This document shows positions 62,781 to 64,000 of a stretch of 64,000 nt of DNA, in pieces. Both the position numbers and the translations under genes were made by a program. The stretch is taken from the NCBI GenBank assembly GCA_020226215.1, contig CM035233.1, positions 4,650,001 to 4,714,000 on the forward strand, given 5' to 3'. Origin of the DNA: Sindora glabra. Taxonomy: Eukaryota > Streptophyta > Magnoliopsida > Fabales > Fabaceae. Positions within the stretch are counted from its first letter, which is position 1, and each line of letters starts with the position of its first letter. The notes beneath the pieces were generated by a model that was given only the letters and a program-made list of their open reading frames with translations, made no database searches and was not told the origin of the DNA.

Positions 62781-64000
62781 CTTTGACCAATTTTACTAAT
62801 GTTTATTAGCAATTTGTAGAAAAATGTTAAAATAATTTTATTTTGCTTTTTTTGTTAACATATGTGAAGTTAATGTATTAAAAGATAGTGCTTAAGAGTG
62901 TACATGTATGGCTTTGAAGAATGCAAAATGGAGTAGACTTTTTCAAACCCAAATTAAGTGAGAGATATATCTTGAGTGTTAATCCAATTCTTGACAATCT
63001 AGAGTCTTATAAGATAATCATACCTATATAATTTTATCTCTTATATAATGGTTTTAGAAGGTGCATTGATTCTTTTTAGTACATTGGGCTTTTTATGGCT
63101 TTAACTATGTTTGCTACAATGATGTTTAAACTTTCAACATGATTTGACATTTGAAATGTGCTACACATTACTTGCATATATAATAATATTAATTTTATGT
63201 AGATGGCTGTGTTTGCATTGAAGTAAATAAGAAAAATAACCTTTAAAAGCTTTCAATTCCTGTGGTAATTGGTTGTTTATTTTTTAATTTATTACTTAGT
63301 GCCCAAGTGTTCAATGAGGTTTAAAATTCAATTGAACAATTACGGTGTTCTTGAAATTCCTATGCAAAGACTTGTTCAATTATAATTTTGTCTATATTTT
63401 TAATTGGTCATCTTTACAAATTAATATATTTATTTATTAGTGGAATAAAAATCAAATATATGTGCATTAGTTGATTCATCCATATACTGTTAAAAACCTT
63501 CTAAATTTGCTAGTAAACTTGTCATTAGTAACCTTTAATGAGAAGGATAAGTTAGTGATAAGGGTTTACATTTACATGTGCTTCTGTTGGTTGCACTTTG
63601 ATTTATTTGTGGTCCTATGAACATGTTGAAATTACAGGGTCCAAAAAAAAATGTTCTTGCTCTCGTACCATATGCCAAACATTAATCATGAGATGTATAC
63701 TTACCAATGCATAGGTTAACATAAGTTAGAATTGCTTGACTATTTTTAGGTCACAAGAAAGACATCTTTAAAAGTTTCTATAGAAGCATAAAATATGTAT
63801 TTCCCTTGTACAAGGGTTTAGAGTCCCCTATTTCTATTATTGTTGAATTTTTTTCATTTATGAAAAATATTATTTCAAATTTTAAACTGTCTATGATAAA
63901 TATTGATATGTTTAATACTCTTTCTTCTTCTTTTCTTTCTAATAACAGAAATAGGAATTGAATATCCATGTAAGATGACAATTTTTTTTATCAATATATG
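62781..64000. other. AT-rich sequence, no gene seen
   Basis: No coding domain or repeat end is recognised. The minus frame at 63778-63981 lacks any domain and has the residue bias of AT-rich DNA. Confidence 0.4.

Overview
This is nuclear DNA of a flowering plant, very AT-rich, and made almost wholly of old, interrupted transposable elements. It holds Ty1/copia and Ty3/gypsy LTR retrotransposons, a plant L1-type LINE, hAT-, Mutator- and PIF/Harbinger-type MITEs and long (TA)n microsatellites. I found no host gene, tRNA or rRNA that I can support. Every coding stretch I recognise is a decayed retroelement polyprotein with stops and frameshifts. The picture fits a gene-poor, probably pericentromeric or intergenic block. 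The species cannot be named from the sequence.

Layout, left to right. (1) 1-5587: copia element A on the minus strand, with its 5' LTR, PBS, gag-pol remnant, a duplicated polypurine tract and part of its 3' LTR. (2) 5588-12840: AT-rich sequence without genes, holding a 110-bp (TA)n run and a 173-bp Mutator-like MITE with a perfect 9-bp target duplication. (3) 12850-24950: one minus-strand LINE, ORF2 on the left and ORF1 on the right. It is broken by a hAT-like MITE, a probable 4-kb gypsy LTR and a clean 2,540-bp solo gypsy LTR with 5-bp target duplications. (4) 27150-33870: copia element B (minus), cut in its gag-pre-integrase region by a solo gypsy LTR, which itself carries a second LTR family (D). 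(5) 34180-53760: copia element C (minus). Its RNase H is cut by a 1,380-bp solo LTR. Between integrase and RT it is cut by a complete plus-strand Ty3/gypsy element (37327-52059) with both LTRs, PBS, gag, protease, RT, RNase H, integrase and PPT. That gypsy carries an antisense copy of LTR family D in its RT/RNase H junction and a hAT-like MITE in its 3' LTR only. (6) 53770-64000: AT-rich sequence with a SINE-like box pair, a 1,323-bp Harbinger-type element with an almost pure A/T core, microsatellites, a 72-bp tandem repeat and weak LTR traces.

The nesting gives a relative insertion order: copia B and C and the LINE first, then the gypsy elements and LTRs, then the D-family LTRs, MITEs and microsatellite growth. 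The most unusual pattern I see is a small hairpin, always at a similar place near the 3' end of the gypsy LTRs, whose stem sequence changes while pairing is kept. I found nothing that amounts to a new host-encoded system.
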